From assembly GCF_040869045.1 (NCBI RefSeq), contig NC_090320.1, positions 150,992,941 to 151,056,940 on the forward strand: DNA of 64,000 bases, given 5' to 3'. Each line of letters starts with the position of its first letter. The first letter of the stretch is position 1. The position numbers were made by a program, and so were the translations under genes. Positions 44,293-56,445 of the stretch are shown here, piece after piece. The stretch comes from Eurosta solidaginis (Eukaryota > Arthropoda > Insecta > Diptera > Tephritidae). Below the pieces are notes generated by a model. The model saw nothing but the letters and a program-made list of their open reading frames with translations. It did no database searches and was not told the DNA's origin.

Positions 44293-44810
44293 CTCTTCGC
44301 AACCGGTAGTTCAGCACACATGCCTTTTTAAATTCTGAGCTTTTGTGGCCATGGATTTGCTGCAAATTATTCCAAATTGTGTTTAGCCCAATGGTGTTTA
44401 GGCCCAATGCCTAACTTTTACCTGATTGACGGCGCCCCTCCCTAACGTTTTAATAATATTTCCATCCACCCACACTCACGCCGCATTTGTGTGCATGCAT
44501 GCACATGCATGCGTTTCATACACATGCACGTGTGTGTGCAGGTTGTCAGCACCCATGCACGTATATGTGGGGGTTGTTGTGTGCGTGGCTTCCTTAATAC
44601 CAGAGGACCTTTTCGCGGCTTAGCGGTTGTCATCAACGGGACAACCGGCCTTTTTTCTCGATTGACCGCCAACCAGCACACATCGCAAGGATCACCATCG
44701 TCACTTAAAACACCAAGGTAATATTGTAACCACATTGTATATTTTCCTTCACTCTAAATTAAATATTATATTATAACGAGGAAATTCCTCTTTGTGTTCT
44801 TATTTATTTC
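44293..44810. other. No recognisable gene
   Basis: Contains a (TG/CA)-rich stretch at 44470-44550 and short frames without family. It probably leads into the BEL element's left side. A candidate LTR start (tgtaaccacattg) is at 44725. Confidence 0.45.
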
Positions 44811-44894
44811 TTTTGAGCGAACCATCCACTCCAAGATCGACCCGTGTGCGCCTACCCACTGCCGGTTTCAGACGCACCCAGGCCGAACATTGGT
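44811..44894 (+). repeat. 84-bp repeat shared with 60838-60923
   Basis: cttttgagcgaaccatccac...gatcgacccgtgtgcgcc...ggtttcagacgcacccaggc...gaacatt is nearly identical in both places. The flanking sequences differ. It is possibly a fragment of a BEL LTR or leader. Confidence 0.8.
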
Positions 44895-45587
44895 CCTTAC
44901 TCCCCGAAAAAGGAACTAAAAGCACCTACAAATTACAGTCCACATATCAACCTGCACAGCACATTTCCATACTACACAATTTGCTAGAGGATTGCCACAA
45001 AGAAATTTTATTTGCCACAGCAGATCACAGCAGCCAAAAATTGACAAGGAGAAAGTTGGAGTTTTTTATATTGTACATAGGTGACCAGAGCCACAGCATA
45101 TTCGCCAACCAAAGCACAGCACAATCAACTTTTCCAGCACAAAAACCAATAAGAAGTAAGTGTTATATTTCTTGCCACTTTTTTTAGTGTTATTTTTTTT
45201 TTTGCAAAATAAAGGAAAAAAAACTCGTGTAGTGCGCGAAAAATTAAAATCAAAAAAAAGAAGTGAAAAAGTGAAGTTATTTAGTGAGCACCATTTTTTC
45301 TTTCCAATTTCAAAAATTAAATTACTTGGTTTATTAATTTTATTTCGATGCTTGTGATTATCTGATCTGGTGGTAACCTAACCTCATTTTCCGCACCATA
45401 CTAAATAGTTTTGTGTTGTTTTTTTTTTGCACATCACAAACACGAAATTAGGTTCAATTTAATTAATTAATCCGGTGCTCATTTCACTTTTTAAACACTT
45501 TTTTTCGCTTGCTTTCGAATATCGCACGCACTTTTTCTCTTTTCCAAAAATACACCCATTATTTGTGGAGGTGGCGAGTGGTCCCCT
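44895..45587. other. Leader region of the BEL element, no gene
   Basis: AT-rich sequence before the tandem units and gag. An open frame at 44792-45187 has no known similarity. Confidence 0.5.
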
Positions 45588-45716
45588 TTTTTTGTTGTTG
45601 CCGCTGAGACAAAAAGTTTGTACATTAAATCTTTTGCTATTGTCGCTGCTGTGACAAAAGGTCCTTAAAACAAACCCTTTTTTCGTTGTCGCTACTCTGA
45701 CAAAGTCTGCAATAAA
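45588..45716. repeat. Three tandem units of about 45 bp in the BEL leader
   Basis: Each unit has a T-rich start, tgttg(c/t)cgct, and a gacaaaa end, with A-rich spacers: 45590, 45640 and 45683. Confidence 0.65.
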
Positions 45717-45838
45717 CAAAATAAATAATAAACTTCGAATTTCAATAGTGTTTATTTACGGCTGGGCAGGTATTTTTACTCTAAAGCGTTCCATTTCTAT
45801 AATCGGCAAATTTCTCGTTAATAAACGTAAATAAAACA

Positions 45839-46941
45839 ATGGAAACCTACATCCGTTTAGCAGAATCAATCGCAGAGTTTGATAAAGATTACAGCCTTAT
45901 TCCGGAGAGCGACCATAGCAAACACACCCTTGCAATACAGCAGGAAGTTTTTAAAGGGGATTATCTGTCTTGGCCAACTTTTCGCGACCTGTTCACGGCA
46001 ATATATATAAACAATTCTAGTTTGAAAGGGGTGGAAAAGTTATTCCATCTCAACAACAAAACGCAGGGCGAAGCAAAAGATATCGTAAAAAAATGCCCTC
46101 TCACAAATGAAGGTTTCGAGATGGCCTGGAAAAACTTGTGTTAAAGATACGAAAACAAACGTATCTTAGTTAACACACAACTACAAATTTTATTTAACTT
46201 GAAAAAGGTAGAAAGTGAGTGTGGCAGTTCAATAAAAAAGCTGCAAAATGATATAAATAATTGTATTTCGTACCTCAAATGCCACAAAATTGACACTTCC
46301 AATTGGGATGCAATCCTGACTTATCTCTGCTCAACCAAGCTACCAGAGAGCACGTTGGGTCTATGGGAGCAAAGTATAGATCATAAAATGGACATATCCA
46401 AGTGGGAGGATATGGATAAATTCCTGTCTAGTCGGTTTCAGACACTTGAAACAGTGTCTGGTTTTACAGGGCATGCCACTTCGAAAGTGCAAAAACTAAA
46501 CGCGTCGCGACAATCAACAGAACCCCCTACGAAAAGACTTGGTGCCTTTCAAACAAAGGTATCCAGACCGACGTCAAAGGCAATGTGTAAAATGTGCAAG
46601 TCCGCAGAGCACAGATTAAGAAACTGTTCACGCTTTTGCGAGTTAACCCCTCCAGAAAGGATTAAATTCATAAAATCTACAAGTAGTTGTCTGAATTGTC
46701 TATCCCCAGGATACACAGTGACCAGATGCACCAGTTCCTACAACTGCAATACGTGCCACTCTCGTCACCATACGCTCCTGCATGCGGATACCCTACAGAA
46801 AAACACCACCTACAACCCGCCCCAAAACTCCTACGATAATAGACCCTCTACTTCTAGACAGGCATTAGCGAGACAGGAATCAGAAAAACCAGGTAAATGG
46901 TACCCGACTTCTCCGCGTGGGCATTAATTGATTCAGGGTCT
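45839..46941 (+). pseudogene. BEL/Pao Gag and start of protease, one nonsense codon
   Basis: ATG at 45839. The first 101 codons (METYIRLAESIAEF, FKGDYLSWPTFRDLF, a BEL Gag DUF1759-type segment) end at an in-frame TAA at 46142-46144. The frame then continues unchanged for 260 codons with LNASRQSTEPPTKR and two Cys/His clusters (MCKMCKSAEHRLRNCSRF; SSCLNCLSPGYTVTRC and NTCHSRHHTLLH), the typical BEL zinc fingers. It runs up to the protease start ALIDSGS in another frame, where the LINE inserted. Confidence 0.87.
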
Positions 46942-49442
46942 TTTTTTTTTTTTTTGCGGGGAGGCTAAAAAATGCCTAATGCACCATAATTGCTGCCGTC
47001 GCAGCAACCGTGTGTCCGTAGACTAAAAAACAGCCCCGTTCTGGAACCGTCGCCCACCCCGGCACCACTTTGGCATTACTTCAGGGTGGCGTTCCATATT
47101 TCTCATTTTTTAAGAGCCTACTGTTGTCCCTGCGTCCAGGTTCCCGCTATTTGCTCTGAGTGTCCATTTAATCGCCATTTTGCTCACTGCAGTCCAGCAC
47201 TCTTTCCTGTTGCACATATGTGAAACTAAATTTCTCGTGGTAGGTTCCTCCCCAAATACTCCATGCAAGGTGAGTCTTTCTTCGTGGAAACGGGGGCAGT
47301 AGAACATGACGTGTTCTGCGTTTTCTAACTCTGTGGTACACATTGGTCAATGAGGATCTTCCTCTATCCTACGCTTCCATAAATACTCTTTGAAACCGCC
47401 ATGTCCACTCATTATCTGCGTGAGATGGTAGTTCAGTTCGCCGTGCTTCCGCTCATTCCATTGAGCTACGTTCCAAACTGGAGGCCTCCCACCGTTCTTG
47501 CCACTTAGCTATTGTTTGTGTCCTTGCTCTTTTCTTGTCTTCTTCAGATGGTCGCTCGATATTAGTGTTATACAGATCGGCCATTTCGATTGCCAGTAAG
47601 TCCACTAGGATTTTCCGGGTTATAACCAGGATCGCGTCGTAGGACACCGTCCGATAAGCACTTGCTATTCTTAAAGAAGCAAGTCGGTACGCTGCTAATA
47701 TATATTTTTGATGGGTCTGTTTAGATCCATACCACACTGGTGTTGCGTATAGTATTATTGAGCTGGTTACTGTGGACAATAGCTGACGTATAGCTTCGCT
47801 CGGACCACCAATGTTAGGCATTATTCGCATAAGTGATCCATTAACTTTGGTAATTTTCTCCCCCACCGCTCTGAAGTGCTCTTTGAAAGTTAACTTAGAG
47901 TCAATGTGCACTCCTAAGTATTTTAAGGAATCCTTTGAGGTTATTTGATGATCCCCGACAGTTAAGACTAACTCGTTCGCCGACCGTTTGGAGACTTCCG
48001 TCTTTTGGCTAGCCAACTCCAGTCCTGTATTGGTCAGCCATTCCTTTATTCTTGCTACGGCGTCATTACATAATGCTTGAAGCAGGTCCAGTTTGTTGGC
48101 CACTACTACCACTGCAATATCATCAGCATATCCCACAATTTGCGTGTTTTATGGTAGATCAATCTTTAGCACCCCGTCATACATTACATTTCAAAGCGTT
48201 GGACCGAGAACAGATCCCTGTGGGACGCCTCCTGTGATTTTGTACTCTTTTGCTCCTTGGTCCGTGTCAAAAAGAAGTACTCTGTCTTTAAGATAGCTAC
48301 CTATAATTCTGCGTAAGTAAGCTGGAGTGCCGAAGCTTTGCAGCGCTGCCATTATCTGCATCCAGTTCGCAGTATTAAAAGCATTCTTGATGTGCAACAT
48401 AATCAGTGCACAGAACTTCCTTTTATTTTGGCCTCCAGAGATAGCTTCTCTAGCTATATTGACGACTGTTTGTATTGCATCTACGGTGGATCTTGATTTG
48501 CGAAATCCATATTGACTATTCGATAAGCCACCTGGTCTTTCTAGAGTCAGCTGTAGGCGCTCACTAATTATACGCTCGAAAATCTTCCCTAGGGAATCCA
48601 GCATACAAAGTGGCCTATATGAGGATGGTTGGTCCGGCTGTTTACCACGTTTCAGCAATAGGACAAGTCTTTGTCGTTTCCACGGGCGAGCGAACACGCC
48701 TTCTTGCATACAGGCATTAAAAAGATCAGTAAATAATGTAGCCCTAGTTGTAATCGCGGCTTTAAGGGCTATGTTTGGTACTTCGTCGGGTCCTGGGGAT
48801 TTGTTATCAGCAACTCTTGCTCTGTAATTTGCGGAATTTCCGTACTTTCTAGATCCTCGCTTGGATAAGTCCAGCGATCTTGCCCCGGGAAAAGTGTTTC
48901 AACAATTATATTCATCAGTATCGGGCACGTAGGTTGCTGTGATATCGGTCCTTTAACTTTGGCCATCACAGTTCTGTAGGCTGATCCCCAAAGATCTAGG
49001 TCGACATTATCCAGCAGTTCCCTAAAGCATAACTTCTTGCTCTATTTTATGGCATTTTTAAGTGCCTTTCTTTGTGCGACATAGGTGCTGTGTAGCTCTG
49101 CATATCGTGGTGATGAGCGTGCCCTCTGCGCTATTCTTCGTGCTTTGTGGCATTTTCTACGCTCTTCCGCAATTTCGTCATTCCACCAATATACCGGAGT
49201 GCGCTGTGCTTTTCCGCGACTTCTGGGCATGGCAGCATCACATGCCATACATAGCAACTTAGTGATTTGAACCGACTGGTCTTCCGCATGCGATTCTCGT
49301 ACTATGGCATCCTTCCAGATAATGTCAAATATTTGTGGGTCGAAAAGGTGCTGTTTCCATTTCCTACTTTGTCGATGTCTTGCTGCTACCGTTCGTGGAG
49401 TTTCGAGCAGCTCTACGCTAATAGCTTTATGGTCGCTGTGTC
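46942..49442 (-). mobile_element. 5'-truncated R1/I-type LINE inserted in the BEL protease
   Basis: A run of T at 46942-46957 is the poly(A) tail on the minus strand. Flanks: TGATTCAGGGTCT at 46929-46941 and TGATTCAGAGTCT at 49443-49455, a 13-bp target duplication with one mismatch. The left end of the coding sequence begins exactly at the last endonuclease motif (HSDHKAIS), so reverse transcription stopped there. Confidence 0.9.
47110..49440 (-). pseudogene. R1/I-type LINE ORF2: end of endonuclease, RT, zinc knuckle
   Basis: Order from 49440 leftward: endonuclease end HSDHKAIS; linker KAQRTPVYWWNDEIAEER; RT with FARPWKRQRLVLLLKRGK, SSYRPLCMLDSLGK, NSQYGFRKSRSTVDAI, LIMLHIKNAFNTANW (the family normally has LDVKNAFN, so motif A Asp is lost), ITGGVPQGSVLGPTL and catalytic GYADDIAVVV. 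Then the post-RT region KYLGVHIDSKLTFKEH and a C-terminal zinc knuckle (MCTTELENAEHVMFYCPRF). Frames change near 48700 and 48140 and again near 47440. Clade R1 or I by overall pattern. Confidence 0.85.
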
Positions 49443-52400
49443 TGATTCAGAGTCTGAATGTTCCTTTATAACTGAAAGACTGAAACGCAGAATCAATTTG
49501 CCAGCGAGGAAAATGCATGCCCAAGATTCAGGCATCACAAATGCGGTGTCAGCTCAGGTGAAAGAGGCATCCAAAATTGAATTACGTTCACCAGTGGATG
49601 CCTGCTTCAGCCTGACTACACCCGTTCTAGTCCTAGCCAAACTCACTGGGAATCTTCCATCCTGCCATATCAACGCCATGACTATGCAGGCATTCCCAGA
49701 CTTGGTGTTGGCAGACAAGAGGTTCTACATCAACGAAGACGTAGACCTCATACTTGGAGGAGACATATATCCCCAAATTATACTGAGCGGTCTGAAAAAG
49801 AATGTATTAAATACACTTTTGGCCCAAGAGACAGTGTTCGGTTGGATACTAACCGGTCGCATCGAAGCACCGAGTCCAACGAAGAGCATCATGTCATTCT
49901 ACAACGAGGTTGCGTTGGACAACCAATTAAAAGCTTTCTGGGAGGTAGAAAATGTGCCCAAGAATAAAATGCTTAATGAAGAAGAAAGGTATTGTGAACA
50001 ACTATTTAAGGAAACGACAAAACGTGATAAAAATGGGAGGTATACAGTTTCGCTACCATTCCGGCAGGATTACCCTGAGAATATTAAATTAGGACCGTCC
50101 CTAAAGCGCGCATGTTCACAATTCTACAGAAATGAGGGGCGATTACTGAAAAACCAAGAGTTAGGAAAAGAGTATGTTCGGGTGTTGTCAGAATACGAAA
50201 CACTTGGACATATGAGAAAAATTAAGAATAATATACCATCCGACGATTCGGATAATTATTTCCTGCCCCACCACGCCGTTGTAAAGGCGGAAAGTACCAC
50301 TACCAAGGTGCGCGTCGTCTTCAACGCGTCAAGTCCGACGGCAAATGGCATTAGTCTAAACGACATACTCCGCCCAGGTCCAGTACTCCAAGCAGACTTG
50401 CCCATTTTAATTCTACGTTGGAGGCTGTACCGCTTTGTCTATAATAGTGACATAGAAAAGATGGCAAATTTGGGTGACCGATAATCACGCCAAATTTCAA
50501 AGAATTGTCCATCGAACATCCCCCAACGAACCCATCAGTCTTTACGAACTAAAGACTGTCACATTTGGTGTAAACTGCGCCCCCTACCTCGCGATACGGT
50601 CACTTCTACAATTGGCTAATGATGTAGAAAATACGCACCCAATAGCATCGGGTATATTACGAGAAAGTATGTATGTCGACGACGTTTTATCTGGAGGACA
50701 TACAATAGCGTCAACCATCAGAGCAAGAAACGAGATTCGCGAAGCATTACACTCAGCTGGCTTTCCATTGCGCAAGTGGACATCAAATTGTGAGGAAATC
50801 CTTCAGGACATCCCCAAAACGGATTTGCGCAGCGAGGACTTCCTAGCGTGAAGGCACTCGGAATACGATGGAACGCGCACTCAGACATGTTTTACTTTGA
50901 GCAGGAGTTTTAGGGAATGGCGAGAACACCACCAAACGCGCAATCCTATCCGCTATAGCCAAACTTTTCGACCCTTTAGGCTGGCTTGCACCAATGGTCA
51001 TAGTGGCAAAAATACTAATGCAGCATATCTGGTTAGAGGGCACCGGGTGGGACGAACCTGTCTCCCCAACTATCTTAGAACGGTGGGAAAATTTCACCCA
51101 ACACTATAACGAAATAGATAACATTAGGATACCGCGATGGGTAAATTTTACGCCCGAGGACGACATCGAAATACATGGCATATGCAGCAGCAATCTACAT
51201 GCGCGTAAAAAGGGACGATAAAATTTTCACAAATCTCTTGCTAGCCAAAACCCGAGTAGCCCCAGTGAAAACCATCTCACTACCACGTTTAGAACTTTGC
51301 GGCGCCGTGCTGCTCGCAGAAATCATGGAATCAATATTCCGAAACATTCATTTGGGGCCAGCAAAAGTTCACCTCTGGACGGATTCAACCATCGTACTCG
51401 CATGGATAAGAAAGCCGCCCTGTTCCTGGTCAACCTTCGTCGCACACCGAATCACTAAGATCATCGATATGGTCGGTAGCAAGGACTGGCTTCACGTGGA
51501 CTCGGAATCTAATCCAACGGATCTAGGAAGCAGAGGACTACTTGCATCAGAGTTGGTCAACAATTCGTTGTGGTGGCAGGGACCTTCTTGGCTGCAAGAA
51601 GACAATTCCCACTGGCCAGCACAAGAGACCGAATACAAAACGTCCGTTGAGTAGAAGAGGGCACAAACATATGCGACGACAAGGGTAGATCAGGTAGATA
51701 TTCTCGACCGTTTTTCAAATTTACCAACGGCTTTAAAGGTTCTATCCTATGTTAGGAGATTTTATAAACGAACTCACCCAAAAACTAAAGCAATGTTCCA
51801 TGAAAGGTCGTGTATAATCTCAGCCGATGAGATTAAGGCAACAACTCAAGCATTAATACGAGTCTGCCAGAAACAATTTTACGGGACAGAATATTTAAAA
51901 TTGAAAAATAGGGAACCTATCGATCGAAAGAGTGAAATACTGTCACTCAACCCATATATCGACAAAGATGATATTATTAGAACAGGGGGGCGTCTAGGGG
52001 CTTCAAAAGACATGTCATACAACGAGCGGCATCCGATCATCTTGCCTTACAATTGTAGGCTGTCTCGCCTTACAGTTGTGATGGCTCATCATGACTCCCT
52101 TCATGGCGAGAACCAGCTCATGCTCCGTCTTATTCGAACCCAATACTGGATACCGAATGTCAAGACCATGATCAGAGCCATCATCCACAATTGCAAAACC
52201 TGCATTATTCACTGAAAGCAGCCGCAGTCCCAACATATGGGTACCCTTCCCTGCGAACGGACTACTTTTACCCGCGCGTTCACCAATACCGGGGTAGACT
52301 TTGCGGGGCCTTTCGACATCAAAAGCTACCGCGGTAGGGGATGTCGACTGTCAAAAGGCTACGTATGCCTTTTTGTCTGTTTCTCCACTAAGGCCATTCA

Positions 52401-53201
52401 CTTAGAAGCCACTAGTGACCTTAGTACTCCATGCTTCCTCGCAGCCTTTTCGCGTTTTATCGCGAGAAGAGGATGTCCGAAAAACATCTACTCCGACAAT
52501 GGTACAAACTTTGTCGGAGCGTCAAGATCTTTACGATCCGAAGTTAAAGCCTTCCTGGCAGAAAGCCGAAACAAAACAGTCTCCAAGTACAGCCAACAAG
52601 GATTAACTTGGCATTTTATTCCCGCCGCCGCTCCACATATGGGCGGCCTGTGGGAAGCGGGAGTGAAGAGCTTCAAAAGCCACTTCAAAAAGGTCGCGTC
52701 TCCCCATAAGTATACTATGGAGGAGTTCCAAACACGTGCCTCAATTCACGCCCTCTTACTCGAGGGTCAAATGACCCAACGGATCTGGAACCACTAACCC
52801 CAGTACATTTCCTAACCGGCAGCCACCTGCTGGCTCCACCAGAACCAGATTCCAGTGAGAGCTCTGCCTCGATGATCAATCGGTGGCAGAAATTCAAAGC
52901 CCTCCATCACACTTTCTGCAAACGATGGAAGGTGGAATATCTATCTGAACTTCAAAAACGAGTGAAGTGGAAGCATCCCAAATAAAATATAAAAGTGGGA
53001 GATCTCGCTGTCCTCAAAGAGGACAACTTATCTCCCAACGAATGGAGGTTAGGTCGTGTCGTCAACGTACACCCCAGCGAAGATAACCGAGTACGTGTAG
53101 TCGACCTCCTAACCGAGAAGGGCCAAGTCAGACGACCTTTGGTCAAACTGATCCTTCTTCCTACGGAGATAGATTGTGAGAGGACCACGAGTTCCTCTTA
53201 A
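49443..53201 (+). pseudogene. BEL/Pao Pol: protease, RT, RNase H, integrase, broken
   Basis: Picks up the protease after the LINE (CSFITERL, ILGGDIYPQIILSG, ETVFGWILTGR). RT starts with EEERYCEQLF, KVRVVFNAS and DIEKM, shifts frame near 50470, and continues with YELKTVTFGVNCAPYLAIR and catalytic MYVDDVLSGG at about 50668. The C-terminal RT/RNase H (SLPRLELCGAVLLAE, LWTDSTIVLAWI, NPTDLGSRG) follows another break near 50850. Integrase: a zinc-binding part with HHDSLHGENQLMLRLI and the C-x2-C pair, then DFAGPF, YSDNGTNFVGA and GGLWEAGVKSFK. The BEL C-terminal module (VGDLAVLKEDNLSPNEW, LGRVVNV) lies at 52995-53201. A stop at 52213-52215 and frame changes near 50470, 50850, 51660 and 52800 make it inactive. 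Confidence 0.88.
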
Positions 53202-53960
53202 CAATCCTTCCGTTCCTCCACATCCCTCCTTTCAGAAAAATCAACCCCAGCTCTCGTCCCCCCGAAACGAGGCCAACCAACAACCCTACCGCAGATCCGT
53301 TATCTGCCTTTATCTGAATTCGGCCCATTCTATTTTTTAATTTTCAAAAAAAACCATCCCACAATTCACTTGCTCACCCCGAGCGAGGATGACAGAACAC
53401 CCACACACTCGGCCAATAGCGCGAAGCCAACAAAATGTATCAGGATTCATCCCATCACCCAAAAAACTTGGAATAGCTATTAAAAATAGCTAAAATGGAA
53501 AGCAACCGTTTCCTTCTTAACTATAAATACAATCAAAATAAAAATCCATGCGCAACTACCCATAGAGGTTGCACCTAACCAATACGTGCCTCTTTTCGAA
53601 AAGGAGGTATCTTCTTTTCCAGCAACTGCAGAAAAAATGAAATTCTGAGTTTTTTTTTTTGTTCGTGGTGTTCTATTGTTCGTATAATTTTTTTCCTTGT
53701 AATTGGCTACATTGAAGGCGAAAGCACCAAGCAAAACCGATGGTTCACTCGATTAGGCATTCAATAAAGCAATAATGAGACAGTTGAAAATTTGTATTTT
53801 GTATCGAAGATTGAGTTCGATAGGACTTTAATGTAGAAAACTTTGATAATTATTTCATTAAGCCTCTGTGTGAGATTGGCATAAAACTCATTATTCAATC
53901 AACAAAGATAGCCAGAAAGAAGTTTAGAAAGCTGAATTGAAAATGAGTCCAAACTTTCGA
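53202..53960. other. No recognisable gene
   Basis: C-rich start (ccctcctttcag...ctctcgtccc) then AT-rich. This is where a BEL 3' LTR would be expected, but I do not find sequence shared with the left side. Confidence 0.45.
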
Positions 53961-54905
53961 TCACCTGCACCTTAATGCAGTGACTCCACCAGTGTGTTGA
54001 CCATAGCACGTAAACTCAAAAAAAATTAAAACGAAAAGTAGTACTTGCGCTATTGGTACAACCACATTCTTTAGAGCAGCAAATTTGCTGGGATCTCTGA
54101 TAACTTCTTTGATGGTAGCAGATTCTTTGAATTCCACTTCGGTTGAAGCCGCAGCTGCCAAAAGATTCTTGAAACCATTGACAATGCTGTGCGGTGCAGA
54201 CGCAATGGTTGGATAACCCATCTCTAAACACACAGCTGCTAAATTGGCAACTCCCATTTGGAATTTGACGCGCAAATACTCTGGTTTAATGTCCAAGATT
54301 TCAGGTGAGCAAATAGAACCAGAATCGTAGACTTGAGAGATGACCAAACCATATGAGAAGGGCGAGATGTTTAACATGTTCAGCAATGTTGCTTCGGAAG
54401 CACCGACCTTATTACCAGGTTTCTAAATAGGTACATCGTTGATGTTTTCAATAGTACCCTTCGAAATCTTGGTGGGAATAGTTAAAGCTTGGAAGAAAGA
54501 TGTTTTCTCGGGACCCAAACCAGGATTTTGTGCTGGAATAACGACATGTAAAGGGGCATTAGCGCCAGCACGGGCAGGCGCACGCACTTTTGACTCGAGC
54601 AATTTATCACGCACTTCATTTAAGTCACCCTTGGTAAATACGAAGCCAACATTTCATTTGATATGCGGCAACAATTTCTCCAACAAACCATTATCCTCCA
54701 AATGTCCTCGTATAGCTTTGCGCATAATTGTATTTTTACCCATGAGTACAACGCCCATGCCACGCAAGCCGGTACGGATATTTTGCATCTGTTTAGATCC
54801 AACATTGTCAGAGCCGACAATAAAACATTTCGGATATTCATCAAAAAGTTCAAGAACTTTCAGGAAATATTGAGCTTTCCAAGCAGCTTTGTTCTCCCTA
54901 ACCAT
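53961..54905 (-). pseudogene. 60S acidic ribosomal protein P0 (RpLP0), disabled copy
   Basis: Clear ribosomal protein P0: [121 protein letters not shown]0 anchors the P1/P2 stalk on the large ribosomal subunit. About 270 codons run in one frame with no indels, interrupted only by two nonsense codons: TGA at about 54654 (a Gly position) and TAG at about 54424 (a Leu position). After DPSKFAA the Ala-rich linker and the acidic GFGLFD tail are replaced by unrelated sequence. No intron is visible, which fits a processed copy. A poly(A) tail is not seen, so a DNA-level duplication is also possible. Confidence 0.92.
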
Positions 54906-55385
54906 CTTGAATCAAGTAGTGTATTAGGGACTCGTAAATCGAATTTAAGAACAAAGCGCAAACATGTGCAATCGACGGTGTCTTTGACCAAAACTCTATT
55001 TATGGATTTGAATTTCAAATAAGAACGAAAAAAGAACCCGTACCTGGCGAAACAAACAGCAATCAGATCTATTATTAATACCTTCATATAATTTCGGCGT
55101 GTGTTCAATGAGTTAACAAATGTAATAAAGGAATTAGTTTTTTTATTTAAAATTTTTTTAAATCTGACGGTTTCGTTATCAAATTTTGTAAAATACACAC
55201 AGAATGAATATTCTGTGGAATACGGAATGTTATGTCGACTCCAAGTATTTACGTTATGAGAAACCAGTTGAGCGGCACTCATTACAAATCTTTTCTAATT
55301 CCATGTCATTTTGAAATCCGTGCGAAGCAATAACAAATTGAAAACTTTGGGGCCCCTTATATTTGGGCCTGTTAAAGTAGAAGAA
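54906..55385. other. Spacer between RpLP0 and glycosyltransferase pseudogenes
   Basis: No poly(A) tract, no target duplication and no frame of a known protein were recognised. An open frame at 54860-55282 has no family. Confidence 0.45.
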
Positions 55386-56230
55386 GTCAGTGTTTTAATT
55401 TCATATCAGATTTCAAGGCAGCTATCCCCAAGAAAACGTCATCAAATCTAAACTGTTTTAAATGCAACGCAGTTTTGTAAAGCTTCATCAACCAACGCAT
55501 TCCGACTTAAAAGGAATGCCCCAGCTATGACATATGGTGGTCATAAATTAAATGGGCATTCACTGAGTGCTACATACCATTTACTAAATTTGTGTCTATG
55601 AGGAGCTGTCTGCAATACATACCCAGCGTATAGATCATCTTTTAGGCTTTCTGCAACATAAGTATTAGAGTTGGGTCTGGGATACAAATTTGGACTAACT
55701 AGAAATTTTAGCAAATTTTTCGCCGATACATAGTAATCATCGTCGACAAAAAGAAAAAACTCACTATTCGCGCAGTAGTTAAAGGCCCATTGCATACCCA
55801 TAATGGTTTTAATAGTATTGTTAAAGTAAACGTCCAAGAAGTCTATCTGCACTATGTTCTTTTCATCTGAAGATTCGTTAGCCACGATAAGTTGTATTGA
55901 TAAATCATTGCTAGACCCAAGCAAAAATATCCGTCTGATTTGAACATCAGAGAACCGATGTTCGTACCCCCAAGTACGACGGCTGACATTGCGATGACTA
56001 AGATTTGCCAAAGCAGATTTTACTATTATTGTTAATTTGGGCGCCGCCGAACCGCATTTGTCTGCAGCATTATTTATAAATGAATAGTTATAATCAACTG
56101 ACGTGCCTGAGGGGTAATAGCAATATCGAACCAAATCTATCTTGTGCCAAATTCCAATATAATCAACGGCATACAAAGCTAATACAATAATAACAATATT
56201 TTTCAAATAACTTGCGGAATGACATCCCAT
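55386..56230 (-). pseudogene. Brainiac-like beta-1,3-glycosyltransferase (GT31), C-terminus broken
   Basis: Starts with a short tail and a hydrophobic anchor (NIVIIVLALYAVDYIGIW), the type II Golgi topology of this family. The GT31 core follows: LTIIVKSALANLSHR, VSRRTWGYEHRFSDVQ, IRRIFLLGSSND, IDFLDVYFNNTIKTIMGMQ, the metal-binding FVDDDYYVSAKN, and APHRHKFSKWYVALSE. After 229 codons a TGA at 55541-55543 stands at the Trp of the usual W-PPY motif. The same frame goes on with PPYVIAGAFLLSR. A frameshift then moves FRFDDVFLGIAALK into another frame, which ends at 55386-55388. The first two thirds are intact and conserved, so the loss looks recent. The nearest relative I recognise is Drosophila brn; orthologue or paralogue cannot be told. 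Confidence 0.88.
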
Positions 56231-56445
56231 TTTACAGGGTAATAGAGATGGACGAGAGAACCCATATAAAAATAATATATATCGATAGTTATATATTAAT
56301 GTTTAAATAATCTACAAATCTACCTACATTCATATACGTACTGTGGCAAATTATCCGCTTGCAAATTGTGCATTTAGAGTTGAGACGTTTTTTTTTTTTT
56401 GAATAATATTTTTACTGACGGTGTCCTCTTATTTACGTATCAGCA

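Larger units (their letters stand above)
44811..53201 (+). mobile_element. BEL/Pao LTR retrotransposon, decayed and interrupted
   Basis: gag and pol of the BEL/Pao type on the plus strand, split inside the protease by a LINE at 46942-49442. The left LTR is only inferred (part of 44725-45130). An 84-bp piece is repeated at 60838, but no LTR was found directly after the integrase. BEL order is gag, protease, RT, RNase H, integrase. Coding parts carry several stops and frameshifts. Without the LINE it would span about 5.9 kb. Confidence 0.82.

Noticed and set aside
44426..44735. Short Cys/His-rich frames at the TG/CA-rich stretch
   Set aside because: Composition follows (TGCA)n-type DNA. Overlapping frames on both strands give similar artefacts.
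45459..45719. Minus-strand frame with three similar 15-residue repeats
   Set aside because: It is a translation of the three 45-bp tandem units in the BEL leader.
49267..49440. N-terminal 58 codons of the frame that runs into BEL protease
   Set aside because: This part is antisense to the LINE endonuclease end (HSDHKAIS). BEL sequence resumes at 49443.
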